From: Colwellia sp.
GTDB lineage: Bacteria > Pseudomonadota > Gammaproteobacteria > Enterobacterales > Alteromonadaceae
DNA: 64,000 bases
Assembly (NCBI RefSeq): GCF_013214175.1
Contig: NZ_JABSPA010000001.1
Location: 272,309 to 336,308 of the forward strand
Direction of reading: 5' to 3'
Part shown: in pieces, positions 25,598 through 34,853 of the stretch
Position numbering within the stretch: position 1 is the stretch's first letter
Layout of the letters: each line of letters begins with the position of its first letter
Made by a program: the position numbers and the translations under genes
Notes under the pieces: generated by a model
Seen by the model: only the letters and a program-made list of their open reading frames with translations
Told to the model about the DNA's origin: nothing
Database searches by the model: none

Positions 25598-26521
25598 TTA
25601 AAATATAGAGAGTCCAGTTTTGGTAGTAAAGAGCTCTAGCGCTTTAGTACCTACTAATGAATTACCTGATTCATTTAATGCTGGCGAGTAAACTGCAATA
25701 GCCATTTTCCCGGGTACAACCGCGACTATACCTCCGCCAACACCACTTTTACCGGGTAAACCAACACGAAAAGCAAAATCACCCGAAGCATCATAATGGC
25801 CGCAGGTTAGCATTAATGAATTAATGCGTTTTGCTTGAGTCGAGTTAATCAGCTGCTGTTTGGTAATAGGGTCTGTACCGTCGTTTGCTAAGTACAGCAT
25901 AGAGCGAGATAGCTGTTGGGCATTCATCACAATAGAGCAATGTTTAAAGTATGTTTGCAATACTTCAATGACATCATTATCAAAATTACCAAAGCTTTTC
26001 ATCAAGCTTGCCAAAGCAATGTTTCTATAACCATGCTCCATTTCAGACGTTGATACTACTTCATCTACGGCGATACTTTTATCACCGCTACATTGATGAA
26101 TAAACGCTAAAATTTCATTAAAGGCTTTTTCATTGGTAGAAAAATGAGAAACCAAACTATCACAAACTACGATGGCACCAGCGTTAATAAAAGGGTTACG
26201 AGGTATACCTGCTTCGTATTCTAGTTGTACTAAAGAATTGAAAGGGTTACCTGATGGCTCTCGCCAAACTCGCTTATACAAGCCATTTTGGTAAGCACGC
26301 AGCGCTAAGGTATAGCTAAATACTTTAGAAATACTCTGAATAGAAAAGGGCGTTTGGTATGAGCCAACACCATAATACTGACCATCATTTAAGGTAATCG
26401 CCATACCAAATTGCATTGGATCAACATTCGCTAATGCGGGAATATATTCAGCAACCTTGCCTTGTCCAAGTAAAGGGGATACTTCCTGATGTATCTCATT
26501 TAATACGTCGATCAGTTTCAT
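25598..26521 (-). CDS. glsA: Glutaminase
   Basis: Hydrolyses L-glutamine to glutamate and ammonia. 307 residues, the standard length of bacterial GlsA. The serine-hydrolase SxxK motif is in FSIQSISKVF near 65, with family blocks RNPFINAGAIVVCD near 115 and VGLPGKSGVGGGIVAVVPG near 255. Cytoplasmic. It may belong functionally with glutamate-producing genes further right, but is on the opposite strand from them. Confidence 0.94.
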   Translation of the reverse strand: MKLIDVLNEIHQEVSPLLGQGKVAEYIPALANVDPMQFGMAITLNDGQYYGVGSYQTPFSIQSISKVFSYTLALRAYQNGLYKRVWREPSGNPFNSLVQLEYEAGIPRNPFINAGAIVVCDSLVSHFSTNEKAFNEILAFIHQCSGDKSIAVDEVVSTSEMEHGYRNIALASLMKSFGNFDNDVIEVLQTYFKHCSIVMNAQQLSRSMLYLANDGTDPITKQQLINSTQAKRINSLMLTCGHYDASGDFAFRVGLPGKSGVGGGIVAVVPGKMAIAVYSPALNESGNSLVGTKALELFTTKTGLSIF

Positions 26522-26806
26522 AAATAAAGCCTATTTAATACCATTAACAACACCAATTCTAATCAATTTATTCCTAACTCTGAGCTTGTCAGAGAAGTAA
26601 GCACAAGTAAAGATTGTCTGGCTATAGTCGCTTTATCAATAAAACTTATGACGTTATCACTTTCCTGACAAGCTGCCGAAGGCAAGTTAATGCTTATATA
26701 TCTGTATTAAAAATGAACTACACTTTTACTCTAGGCTTTAAATTTAGACTAACAATACCGAGTTCAATGGCAAAAACATGCTCAAAAGTAGTGAGGAGTA
26801 ATTAAG

Positions 26807-28501
26807 ATGCAAGTTGATTTATCAATTAAGCAACGAATTATCGCCATGGTCGTGATGGCTGTTGCTGTACAGCTTGTTGCGACAGTCATAATACTATCGC
26901 AATTAATCACCATTGAGCATCATATTGAAGCCGTAGCTACTACAGATATTCCCATTACTAAAGCCATGACTGTTTTAACGGAGCATCAGTTAGAGCAAGA
27001 AATATACTTTGAACAGGCTTTTCGGTTCGCTTTAACCATGGATACTGAGACCAAATCAGCTAAGCACTTTAGTTATGCGGTTGAGCACTTTAATGGTTTG
27101 AATGACAAAATAAGCAGCGAATTAAAAGCAATAGAATACTCAATTGAACAAGCAAAAAATCATGCTAAAGAGCAAATCGTCATAGATGAATTTGTTCAGC
27201 TGTTAAACGAAGTGCAACAAATAGAAAATCAGCATGAAAAATGGGCCGAGCATGTTGAAGAGGTTTTTGTTGAGTTAGTAAATAAGAATTTTCATCATGC
27301 TGAACAGTTAAGTGAAAGCGTTGAACAAGAGGCGTTAATTTTATCTAAACATGTTGAAGATGTTTTAGCTGAAATTGAGCGCTTTACCGAAGAGGCGGTA
27401 ATAACCATAGATGAAGAGGCTATAGCCCTTGAGTTTATCGCCATAGCTGCAGTGGCAGTGAGTATACTCGTTAATATTGTTAGCGCTTGGTTAGTCATTA
27501 CGGCTGTGCAAGCAGGTTTGAAAAAAACAGTAAACTCATTAGAAAATATTGCTCATGGTAATTTCGATAAACATGTAGCAACAGACGAGCCAGGTGAAGT
27601 AGGACAAATGCTTGAACATATGGAAAAAATGCGCAGTAATATTTGTTCCATCTTAACTAAGGTCAATGAATCTACTAATGATGTGCAAGCAACTGCTGAA
27701 GTATTAGTGAAAACCAATAATCTGGTGCAAGATAATTTAACCAATCAATTTCAACAAATTGATTTGGTGGCTACGGCGATTAATGAATTGTCTTCAACTG
27801 CACAAGAAGTGGCAAAAAACACTACCAGTACCCTAGAACTAACAGAAGCTGCCTCAGCTAGTTCACAGCAAAGTCAGCAGGTAAATTTACAAGCCATGGA
27901 GCAAATTAGTCAACTGGTAGAAAGCTTATCAGACAGTGGCGAAGCCCTTACTAAGCTAGAAAGGAACAGTGAAAAAATAGAATCAGTACTAGAAGTTATT
28001 AAAGGCATTGCCGATCAAACTAATCTGTTAGCGCTAAATGCCGCGATAGAAGCCGCTAGAGCAGGGGAGCAAGGCCGAGGTTTTGCTGTTGTTGCCGATG
28101 AAGTGAGAAACTTAGCCCAACGTACGCAAGAGTCAACTAAAGAAATTGAACAAATGATTGAGCAATATCGTTCTGGCGCACATAACGCTGTGGTGGCTAT
28201 GGATCATAGTCGTGAACTTAGTGCCAAAACCATAGAGTTCTCTGAGCGCTCAAATGCTTTGATGGCAGATGTAAATCAGGCTATTAGTAGTGTTAATGAG
28301 ATGTCTACCCAAGTGGCTACTGCCGCGGAAGAGCAACATTGTGTGGTCGAAGAAATAAATAATAACATCACCCAAGTTAATGACGCCTCGCAAGAGAATA
28401 AGCAGGAAATCGAGCGGGCTGCGGAAGCAACGCATCACTTACAAACCACCTCGAAAGAATTACATGAAGAAATGAGTGAATTTAAACTTGAGAAAAAGTA
28501 G
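26807..28501 (+). CDS. Methyl-accepting chemotaxis protein
   Basis: 564 residues. Membrane helices at about 10-33 and 205-230 enclose a roughly 170-residue periplasmic sensor of helical, Glu/His-rich composition (for example [16 protein letters not shown]), so it is probably a four-helix-bundle sensor. Then HAMP (about 230-285) and the signalling domain with the conserved tip [20 protein letters not shown] followed by [21 protein letters not shown] precedes ATG 26807. The ligand is unknown; no che genes are near. The following gamma-glutamyl cluster in the same direction is 364 bp away. Confidence 0.92.
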   Translation: MQVDLSIKQRIIAMVVMAVAVQLVATVIILSQLITIEHHIEAVATTDIPITKAMTVLTEHQLEQEIYFEQAFRFALTMDTETKSAKHFSYAVEHFNGLNDKISSELKAIEYSIEQAKNHAKEQIVIDEFVQLLNEVQQIENQHEKWAEHVEEVFVELVNKNFHHAEQLSESVEQEALILSKHVEDVLAEIERFTEEAVITIDEEAIALEFIAIAAVAVSILVNIVSAWLVITAVQAGLKKTVNSLENIAHGNFDKHVATDEPGEVGQMLEHMEKMRSNICSILTKVNESTNDVQATAEVLVKTNNLVQDNLTNQFQQIDLVATAINELSSTAQEVAKNTTSTLELTEAASASSQQSQQVNLQAMEQISQLVESLSDSGEALTKLERNSEKIESVLEVIKGIADQTNLLALNAAIEAARAGEQGRGFAVVADEVRNLAQRTQESTKEIEQMIEQYRSGAHNAVVAMDHSRELSAKTIEFSERSNALMADVNQAISSVNEMSTQVATAAEEQHCVVEEINNNITQVNDASQENKQEIERAAEATHHLQTTSKELHEEMSEFKLEKK

Positions 28502-28865
28502 CAAGCTTATTTTTTTTCTTCCTACATTACTTAGTACATCGCGTATTACATTAATTGATTTATTACCAGTCAGTGCCACTAAGCAAAACTGTGCAGTAAA
28601 ATAAACACAGCAGTTATTGTTGAGCTAATCCTGTTTACTTTAACAGCTCTGTTTAGCCGCTAAGTTTAACAACTAAATACTCCTAAATTCTCCACGAATA
28701 TTTATCATCCATATTTCCCTGTAATATTTGTCAGTAATATTTGGCAACTATATTAAGCCAGTACTTTGAAAAACCCCCTTTGTTACGCTTTACTCTATGT
28801 ATAGCGATACAAACTATCTCTAGAATAATCAGACCTATACAACACCATCAACAAAGGGATAGCGT
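28502..28865. other. 364-bp intergenic region before the gamma-glutamyl pathway genes
   Basis: No ORF or clear terminator. It has several AATATTT-type runs (28695-28760) and a short palindrome GTATAGCGATAC near 28799. AAAGGGATAG before ATG 28866 is a good ribosome binding site. The promoter of the cluster should be here but I cannot place it. Confidence 0.5.
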
Positions 28866-30236
28866 ATGTTAATGCCAAGGGAAGTAAAGACCATTGCTGA
28901 CGCTAAGTTAATTGTTGAGCAAAGGGGCCTTAGCCATGTGAAGGTAGGCCTGTTTGATATCGATGGCATTATGCGTGGTAAGTACATGAGTAAAGAAAAA
29001 TTCTTTTCTTCACTAGATTCAGGCTTTGCTTTTTGTGATGTTGTTTTGGGCTGGGATTGTAAAGATCAGCTTTACGATAATAGTAAATATACTGGTTGGC
29101 ATACTGGCTACCCAGACGCGCCGGTTCATATTCTGCCACAAACCTGCCGAGCTTTACCTTTTGAAGATGATATGTTGCTGTTTATCGCCGAATTTAGTGA
29201 CACCGCAGCGCCCATTTGTCCGCGTAATACCTTAAAGCGAGTACTTGCACGGGCAAAGTCCCTCGGCTTTGAAGTGATAGCCGCATTCGAATATGAGTTT
29301 TTTGTTTTTAATGAAACACCTGAGTCTGTTCGAGCAAAAAACTATCAAAACTTAATACCACTGTCACCGGATTTTTTTGGCTATTCAATGATTAGAAATT
29401 CAGTGCACGCCGACTTACACCATCAAATTTTAGCCCTTGCTGAACAAATGGACTTTCCTCTTGAGGGCTTACATACCGAAACGGGGCCTGGGGTATTAGA
29501 AGCCGCCATAGCCCATGATGAAGCATTAAATGCCGCGGATAAAGCTGCGCTATTTAAAACTTTCATCAAGGTTTGGGCGCAGCGTAATAATTTAATGGCG
29601 ACTTTTATGGCTAAATGGTCAGCTGATTTACCAGGGCAAAGCGGTCATATTCATATATCGTTAAGAGATGCAGTGGGCAATTCGATTTTTTATCAGCAAG
29701 ACAATGACTATGGTATGAGCGATTTACAGCGCCAGTTTCTTGCCGGTCAGCAACGCTTTATGCCTGAGTTTATTGCCATGATTGCGCCAACAGTGAATAG
29801 CTATAGTCGCATGGTCCCCGGCTTATGGGCGCCACTTGATGCAACTTGGGGAGTAGAAAATAGAACTACTGCTCTAAGGGTCATCCCAGGTTCGGCCAAG
29901 TCACAACGTATTGAATACAGACTGGGCGCCGCCGATGCTAATCCCTATTTAGCTTTAGCGGCGGTCATTGCTTCTGGATTAATTGGCATTGAAGAACAAC
30001 TTGAGCCGTTAGCGCAAATTAAAGGTAATGCCTACCAACAAAGTCACCCAGCAGAACTATCCCTGCCTAATACATTATTTGCTGCGGCTACTAAGCTTAA
30101 GCAATCAAAAGCGGCCATTGAGATGTTTGGTGATGATTTTGTTGAGCATTTTAGTGCCAGTCGTGAATGGGAAGAGCGAGAGTACCGTAAACATGTCTCT
30201 GATTGGGAGCTTAGTCGTTACTTTGAAATAATATAA
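28866..30236 (+). CDS. Glutamine synthetase-like gamma-glutamylamide synthetase
   Basis: 456 residues with the glutamine synthetase fold: metal-binding Glu residues in FEYEFFVF near 143 and HTETGPGVLEAAI near 200, GQSGHIHISLRD near 260, NSYSRMVPGLWAP near 313, and the Arg-rich nucleotide/substrate block RTTALRVIPGSAKSQRIEYR near 335. It lacks the long, conserved adenylylation-loop Tyr context of GlnA and is closer to PuuA/IpuC/GlnA4-type enzymes that join glutamate to an amine using ATP. With the following aldehyde and alcohol dehydrogenases and an amidotransferase, the amine is probably an amino alcohol such as ethanolamine. Family firm; substrate inferred. Confidence 0.82.
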   Translation: MLMPREVKTIADAKLIVEQRGLSHVKVGLFDIDGIMRGKYMSKEKFFSSLDSGFAFCDVVLGWDCKDQLYDNSKYTGWHTGYPDAPVHILPQTCRALPFEDDMLLFIAEFSDTAAPICPRNTLKRVLARAKSLGFEVIAAFEYEFFVFNETPESVRAKNYQNLIPLSPDFFGYSMIRNSVHADLHHQILALAEQMDFPLEGLHTETGPGVLEAAIAHDEALNAADKAALFKTFIKVWAQRNNLMATFMAKWSADLPGQSGHIHISLRDAVGNSIFYQQDNDYGMSDLQRQFLAGQQRFMPEFIAMIAPTVNSYSRMVPGLWAPLDATWGVENRTTALRVIPGSAKSQRIEYRLGAADANPYLALAAVIASGLIGIEEQLEPLAQIKGNAYQQSHPAELSLPNTLFAAATKLKQSKAAIEMFGDDFVEHFSASREWEEREYRKHVSDWELSRYFEII

Positions 30237-30324
30237 GGTGAAATAATTTAAGTTGAGCTTCTATAAAATTAAATCGATTAAGTAAAAATCACTTACCGTT
30301 AGCTTGGTATAAGTAAGGAAAATA

Positions 30325-31752
30325 ATGAGCAATATTCAAGTCACACGTTCACCTATTGATAACAGCATTTATGTTGAGCGTGATTTGGCTACTCAAGTAG
30401 AAGTTAAGCAAGCAGTGCAACTTGCCCATAGTGCACAAATTAAATGGCGACAAAGTTCATTAGAGCAGCGAGCTGTTTATTGCCATGCCATGGTTGATAT
30501 TTTGTTGAGTAAGTCCGATGAAATTGCGGAGCAGTTATGCTGGATGATGGGACGACCGATTCGTTATGGCAAAGGTGAAATCACCGGTATGGCAGAGCGC
30601 GCTCGCTTTATGATCACCGAGGCTCAATATGCCCTAACAGATATAAAACTAGCCGATAAACCGGGTTTTATTCGCTACATTAAACGCGAGCCCTTGGGGG
30701 TGGTTTTTATTATTGCCCCGTGGAATTACCCGTATTTAACGGCGATTAATTCTATCGTCCCTGCCATTATGGCGGGCAATACCGTGCTACTAAAACATTC
30801 GGAGCAAACTCCCTTATGTGGTGAACAATTTGCCAATGCTTTTGCCCAAGCAGGCCTACCTTTAAGTGTGCCTGATGGCATCTTTCAAAACTTATACCTA
30901 AGTCATGAAAATACCGAAAAGCTAATCAAGCAGCCGTTAGTTAATTATGTTGCTTTTACAGGCTCAGTAGCCGGCGGTGACATGGTTGAACATGCTGCCA
31001 GTGGCCGCTTTATTGGCGTAGGCTTGGAGTTAGGCGGTAAAGATGCTGCTTATATCCGAGCCGATGCCAACATAGCGGAGGCAGTGGCAAGTTGTGTTGA
31101 TGGTGCTTTTTTTAACTCGGGTCAATCTTGTTGTGCTATTGAACGTATTTATGTGCACAGTGATGTCTATGATGACGTTATCGAGCAAGTAGTAAGCTCA
31201 GTGAAAGACTATAAACTAGGGCGTTCAGATGAGTTTGCCACGACACTTGGCCCTTTGGTGAAAGCCGATAATGCTGACTTTGTCAGAGAGCAAATAGCTG
31301 ATGCCATTTACGCTGGCGCAAAAGCTCATATCAATCCGGATATCTTCCCCTTAAATAAAGCGGGTAGCGCATATCTTGCACCGCAAGTTTTGACGCAAGT
31401 AAATCACAATATGTCGGTAATGATGGATGAGAGTTTTGGCCCTGTGGTCGGTATTATGAAAGTGCGTGACGATGAAGAAGCCGTAAGCCTAATGAATGAC
31501 TCAGCCTTTGGTTTAACGGCGGCAATATTTACCCATGATATAAAACAGGGCATAACACTGGGTGAGCAATTGGAGGTCGGTACTTTTTTTATTAATCGCT
31601 GTGATTACCTCGACCCTGCTTTACCATGGACAGGGATTAAAAATTCTGGACGAGGCTGTACCTTATCAAGCTTTGGTTATGCCGCGCTCACCAGAGCAAA
31701 ATCGTTTCATATTAAATTGACTAATGCTGAACCGGAGGTTGCCGGTGAGTGA
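30325..31752 (+). CDS. NAD(P)-dependent aldehyde dehydrogenase
   Basis: 475 residues. Catalytic Cys in NSGQSCCAIERIYV near 269 and general-base Glu in GLELGGKDA near 235; cofactor block IIAPWNYPYLT near 125. AAGGA precedes ATG 30325. It starts 88 nt after the synthetase gene and overlaps the alcohol dehydrogenase start by 8 nt, so the last two are coupled. In the proposed route it oxidises a gamma-glutamyl-aminoaldehyde to the acid. Confidence 0.88.
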   Translation: MSNIQVTRSPIDNSIYVERDLATQVEVKQAVQLAHSAQIKWRQSSLEQRAVYCHAMVDILLSKSDEIAEQLCWMMGRPIRYGKGEITGMAERARFMITEAQYALTDIKLADKPGFIRYIKREPLGVVFIIAPWNYPYLTAINSIVPAIMAGNTVLLKHSEQTPLCGEQFANAFAQAGLPLSVPDGIFQNLYLSHENTEKLIKQPLVNYVAFTGSVAGGDMVEHAASGRFIGVGLELGGKDAAYIRADANIAEAVASCVDGAFFNSGQSCCAIERIYVHSDVYDDVIEQVVSSVKDYKLGRSDEFATTLGPLVKADNADFVREQIADAIYAGAKAHINPDIFPLNKAGSAYLAPQVLTQVNHNMSVMMDESFGPVVGIMKVRDDEEAVSLMNDSAFGLTAAIFTHDIKQGITLGEQLEVGTFFINRCDYLDPALPWTGIKNSGRGCTLSSFGYAALTRAKSFHIKLTNAEPEVAGE

Positions 31753-32977
31753 AAATAGCCAAGGTCAGAAAAGCTTGGTTCAGCAAAGCCTAGGTCAGCA
31801 AAGCCAAGTCCAGCAAAGCGATTTTTATGGAAACTGGCATTATCCTACCTCGATTCGTGCCGGTATTGGCCGTATTAGTGAATTAGCTTTAGCATGTAAA
31901 GAGCTTGGTATGAATGCGCCCTTAGTTGTCACAGACCCTGCCTTAGCCGCATTGCCTATGGTCAAACAAGTTGTTGTTGATCTTGTTGACCAAGGCATAC
32001 CTTGTGAAGTCTTTTCTGCTATTAAAGCAAACCCGTGTGAGCAAAATATAACGGATGGTGTAAGTGCTTTTTTGCAAGGAAAACACGATGGCATTATAGC
32101 TTTTGGTGGTGGCTCAGCGTTAGATGCTGGCAAAGCAGTGGCCTTAATGGTGGGTCAAACCAGACCCTTATGGGACTTTGAAGATATAGGGGATAATTTT
32201 AACCGAGTAAGTGTAGAGAGAATGGCTAAAGTCATTGCCATTCCAACCACATCAGGTACTGGCTCTGAAGTAGGACGAGCATCGGTAATCACCGATGAAC
32301 AAGCGCATATTAAACGTATTATTTTTCACCCAAAAATGTTACCTAACATTGTCATTCTAGATGCCCAGCTAACCCTTGGTTTACCCGCAGGATTAACGGC
32401 GGCAACCGGCATGGACGCTTTATCTCACGCGCTGGAAGCTTATTGTGCACCTTCGTTTCATCCTATGGCGGCAGGTATTGCTATCGAGGCTATTCGCTTA
32501 ATAAAGGAGTATTTACCTAGAGCAACTGCTAATGGCAATGATCTCGAGGCGCGTGCACAGGTGATGGCAGCAGCGACTATGGGAGCTACTGCTTTTCAGC
32601 GGGGCCTCGGCGGTATGCATGCGCTTGCGCACCCTTTGGGTGCACTTTATGATAGTCATCACGGTTTACTCAATGCCATCTTAATGCCCTATGTACTCAA
32701 AGAAAATGAACAGGCCATTACACATAAAATCGCTCGATTAAGCCGTTACTTAGCGCTTGAACAGCAAAGTTTTACGGGCTTTTTAAACTGGATTTTAGCG
32801 TTGAGGTCTCAATTAGCGATTCCTCATTCATTACAAGAAATAGGTATTGATACCAGCAGAGCCGAAGATATTGGCATTATGGCCTTTAATGATGCCTGTG
32901 CCGCGGGAAATCCAATCACTTTTACTGCTCAGCAATACAGTGAACTTTTCAAAAAAGCAGTGCAGGGCGAATGTTAG
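31745..32977 (+). CDS. Iron-containing alcohol dehydrogenase
   Basis: The start is taken as GTG 31745: GGAGG sits 6 nt upstream, while ATG 31724 has no site. 410 residues. Cofactor-binding GGGSALDAGKAVAL near 105; iron ligands fit FucO: Asp and His in GMDALSHALE near 220, and two His in GGMHALAHPLG and SHHGLLN near 290-305. The N-terminus is odd: a 15-bp x4 tandem repeat encodes a Gln/Ser-rich tract before the domain begins at about residue 30. It overlaps the aldehyde dehydrogenase by 8 nt. Proposed to oxidise a gamma-glutamyl-amino alcohol to the aldehyde. Confidence 0.88.
   Translation: MSENSQGQKSLVQQSLGQQSQVQQSDFYGNWHYPTSIRAGIGRISELALACKELGMNAPLVVTDPALAALPMVKQVVVDLVDQGIPCEVFSAIKANPCEQNITDGVSAFLQGKHDGIIAFGGGSALDAGKAVALMVGQTRPLWDFEDIGDNFNRVSVERMAKVIAIPTTSGTGSEVGRASVITDEQAHIKRIIFHPKMLPNIVILDAQLTLGLPAGLTAATGMDALSHALEAYCAPSFHPMAAGIAIEAIRLIKEYLPRATANGNDLEARAQVMAAATMGATAFQRGLGGMHALAHPLGALYDSHHGLLNAILMPYVLKENEQAITHKIARLSRYLALEQQSFTGFLNWILALRSQLAIPHSLQEIGIDTSRAEDIGIMAFNDACAAGNPITFTAQQYSELFKKAVQGEC
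31763..31822. repeat. 15-bp tandem repeat x4 inside the alcohol dehydrogenase gene
   Basis: Units start at 31763, 31778, 31793 and 31808 (GGTCAGAAAAGCTTG, GTTCAGCAAAGCCTA, GGTCAGCAAAGCCAA, GTCCAGCAAAGCGAT). In frame, giving a five-residue pattern of Gln and Ser at the N-terminus. Confidence 0.85.
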
Positions 32978-33092
32978 CGAGTTGGCTATTATTTATATAG
33001 AGCAGAATAGAACTGGGCTGTACTGAATTGGTCTTAGTTGATATAGAGTTGATACTGATTCGATATTAAATACACGCTGGGGAGTAATGATT

Positions 33093-33818
33093 ATGAAGTT
33101 AGGTATTTTGCTTTGTGACCATGTCCAAGCTGCGCTGCAACAAAAATTTGGCGACTATCGAGATATGTTTTCTCAGTTGTTATATCAATGTGATAGCTCC
33201 TTAGAACTGCACTATTACTGTGTTGTAGATGGCCAATTCCCAGACAATATTGATGTTTGTGATGCTTATATGGCGAGCGGTAGCAAAGCCAGCGTTAACG
33301 ATGACTTACCTTGGGTAAATGCTTTGGAGAGGTTTATCTGGCAACTGTTTTTAGCCGATAAACCCTTTGTTGGTGTGTGTTTTGGCCATCAACTCATTGC
33401 TAAAACCTTGGGCGGAAAAGTTGCTCACTCTGATAAAGGCTGGGGCGTTGGTATTGCGACCACGAAAGTACACAGTAATAAAGCTTGGATGCAGCATAAT
33501 AAAGCTCGAATCAAACTCGTGGTCAGTCATCAAGAGCAAATATGTCAATTGCCACCAGAAACTGAGGTGTTAATGGGCAATGAATTTTGCCCTTATGCCA
33601 TGATACAAGTGGGCCATCACTTTGTTGGTTTACAAGGGCATCCAGAATTTAGTCGCGCTTATGGCAAGGCGATAATGCAAAGTAGAAAAGCTATTATTGC
33701 TGAGACAAACTACGCTCAGGGACTTGAGTCCCTATCACAAATAACGGATGGTAAATTAATCATGACTTGGCTTATTACTTTTTTCCAGCAAGCTATTGCT
33801 AGAAAGTGCAGCAATTAA
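33093..33818 (+). CDS. Class I glutamine amidotransferase-like gamma-glutamyl hydrolase
   Basis: 241 residues from ATG 33093, which has GGGGAG 8 nt upstream; ATG 33087 is too close to that site. Nucleophile Cys in GVCFGHQLIA near 96 and His/Glu in QGHPEFS near 183 complete the GATase1 triad. There is no synthase domain, so it likely acts as a hydrolase, releasing glutamate from a gamma-glutamyl compound as PuuD or IpuF do in amine pathways (similar reaction, not the same subfamily). It lies 115 nt after the alcohol dehydrogenase. Its last 63 nt overlap the end of the converging LysR gene. Confidence 0.78.
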   Translation: MKLGILLCDHVQAALQQKFGDYRDMFSQLLYQCDSSLELHYYCVVDGQFPDNIDVCDAYMASGSKASVNDDLPWVNALERFIWQLFLADKPFVGVCFGHQLIAKTLGGKVAHSDKGWGVGIATTKVHSNKAWMQHNKARIKLVVSHQEQICQLPPETEVLMGNEFCPYAMIQVGHHFVGLQGHPEFSRAYGKAIMQSRKAIIAETNYAQGLESLSQITDGKLIMTWLITFFQQAIARKCSN

Positions 33819-34670
33819 AAATTGATAAAAGCACTGAATGCGAGCGCTGTGTTTTAAGTCCTTATGATAAACAAACCAAATAGACTCATCTTTATTGCCA
33901 ATGTCTAGATCTACCTTCACCATTGATGGATGCAACTTTGCTTGGTGTTCACCTAAAGGGCCTATGCCCATACCCGCAATAACGGCCTCGTGAATATCGG
34001 GAAAATGGTTACTTTGAAAAACTATTCTATCTTTATCTATTTTATCAACAACATAATTTACAAAAGGAATACGGTATTTATCAGGCGTTGGTAATACCCA
34101 CTGATGCTGGTTAAGTTCATTGGCTGAGTTAGGTTTACCGTATTCATCAACATAACCTTGTGTGGCGTAATAAGCTGTTCGTATTTTGGTTAAATTTTTG
34201 ACAATAATATCACCCCCGGTTGGACAGGGACCTGCGCGAAGAGAAACATGGGCGGCACCCGAGTCGAGTGGCACAATATCATCGGTAGAAATAAGTTTAA
34301 GTCGTATCTTTGGGTATGCTTCTCTAAACGCTTTTAGGCTAGGGGTGATTACTGGAGAGAAAGAGCTGACCGTGGTGATCCTAAGCTCGCCGCTAATATC
34401 CCCCTCAACATTTTGCAGTTTATTTTCTAAGCTGGAAAAATTTGCCAACATCTCGGGCATTTCATCCATTAACACGCAGCCAGCATCGGTAAGTTTATAA
34501 CCACGTTGGTGGCGAATAAATAATTTTACTTCAAGCGCCTGCTCTAATTGATTTATCCGTCTTAATACCGTGGCATGGTTAATTCGAAGAGATATGCCCG
34601 CTTTGCTTAAGCTGCCGTCAATGGCGACTTGATAAGCTATTTTATAATCATCCCAGGAAATATCTTTCAT
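33756..34670 (-). CDS. LysR-family transcriptional regulator
   Basis: 304 residues with helix-turn-helix at about 15-40 (AIDGSLSKAGISLRINHATVL) and an effector domain from about 90 (GELRITTVSSFSPVITPSL). It is divergent from cytochrome b561 at 34854, with a perfect palindrome between them, so that operon is the likely target. The 3' end overlaps the amidotransferase gene on the other strand by 63 nt. Control of the gamma-glutamyl cluster is possible but less likely from the layout. Confidence 0.88.
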   Translation of the reverse strand: MKDISWDDYKIAYQVAIDGSLSKAGISLRINHATVLRRINQLEQALEVKLFIRHQRGYKLTDAGCVLMDEMPEMLANFSSLENKLQNVEGDISGELRITTVSSFSPVITPSLKAFREAYPKIRLKLISTDDIVPLDSGAAHVSLRAGPCPTGGDIIVKNLTKIRTAYYATQGYVDEYGKPNSANELNQHQWVLPTPDKYRIPFVNYVVDKIDKDRIVFQSNHFPDIHEAVIAGMGIGPLGEHQAKLHPSMVKVDLDIGNKDESIWFVYHKDLKHSARIQCFYQFLIAALSSNSLLEKSNKPSHD

Positions 34671-34717
34671 TAATTATCCCACTATCCTCACTAATACTTA
34701 GGCACTTTACATTGTTA

Positions 34718-34737
34718 GTTGTGCATATTTGCACAAC
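34718..34737. promoter_or_regulatory. Perfect palindrome, candidate LysR operator
   Basis: GTTGTGCA (34718-34725), spacer TATT, TGCACAAC (34730-34737): 8-bp arms without mismatch. It lies 48 bp upstream of the LysR start and 117 bp upstream of the cytochrome b561 start, a typical position for autoregulation plus control of the divergent gene. Confidence 0.6.
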
Positions 34738-34853
34738 AGTTTCGCATTTATTGATATTTTTTAATAGGGACTATTTGGTTATAGTAGCGTTAAGAACTTA
34801 ATAAGGACGTTGGTAGCCATATAAAAAACTACCAAAAATAAAGAGATAGCAAC

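Noticed and set aside
26614..26805. 63-codon plus-strand ORF just before the chemoreceptor
   Set aside because: No ribosome binding site, no domain-like pattern, and it ends at the base before the chemoreceptor leader's ATG region; more likely leader DNA.
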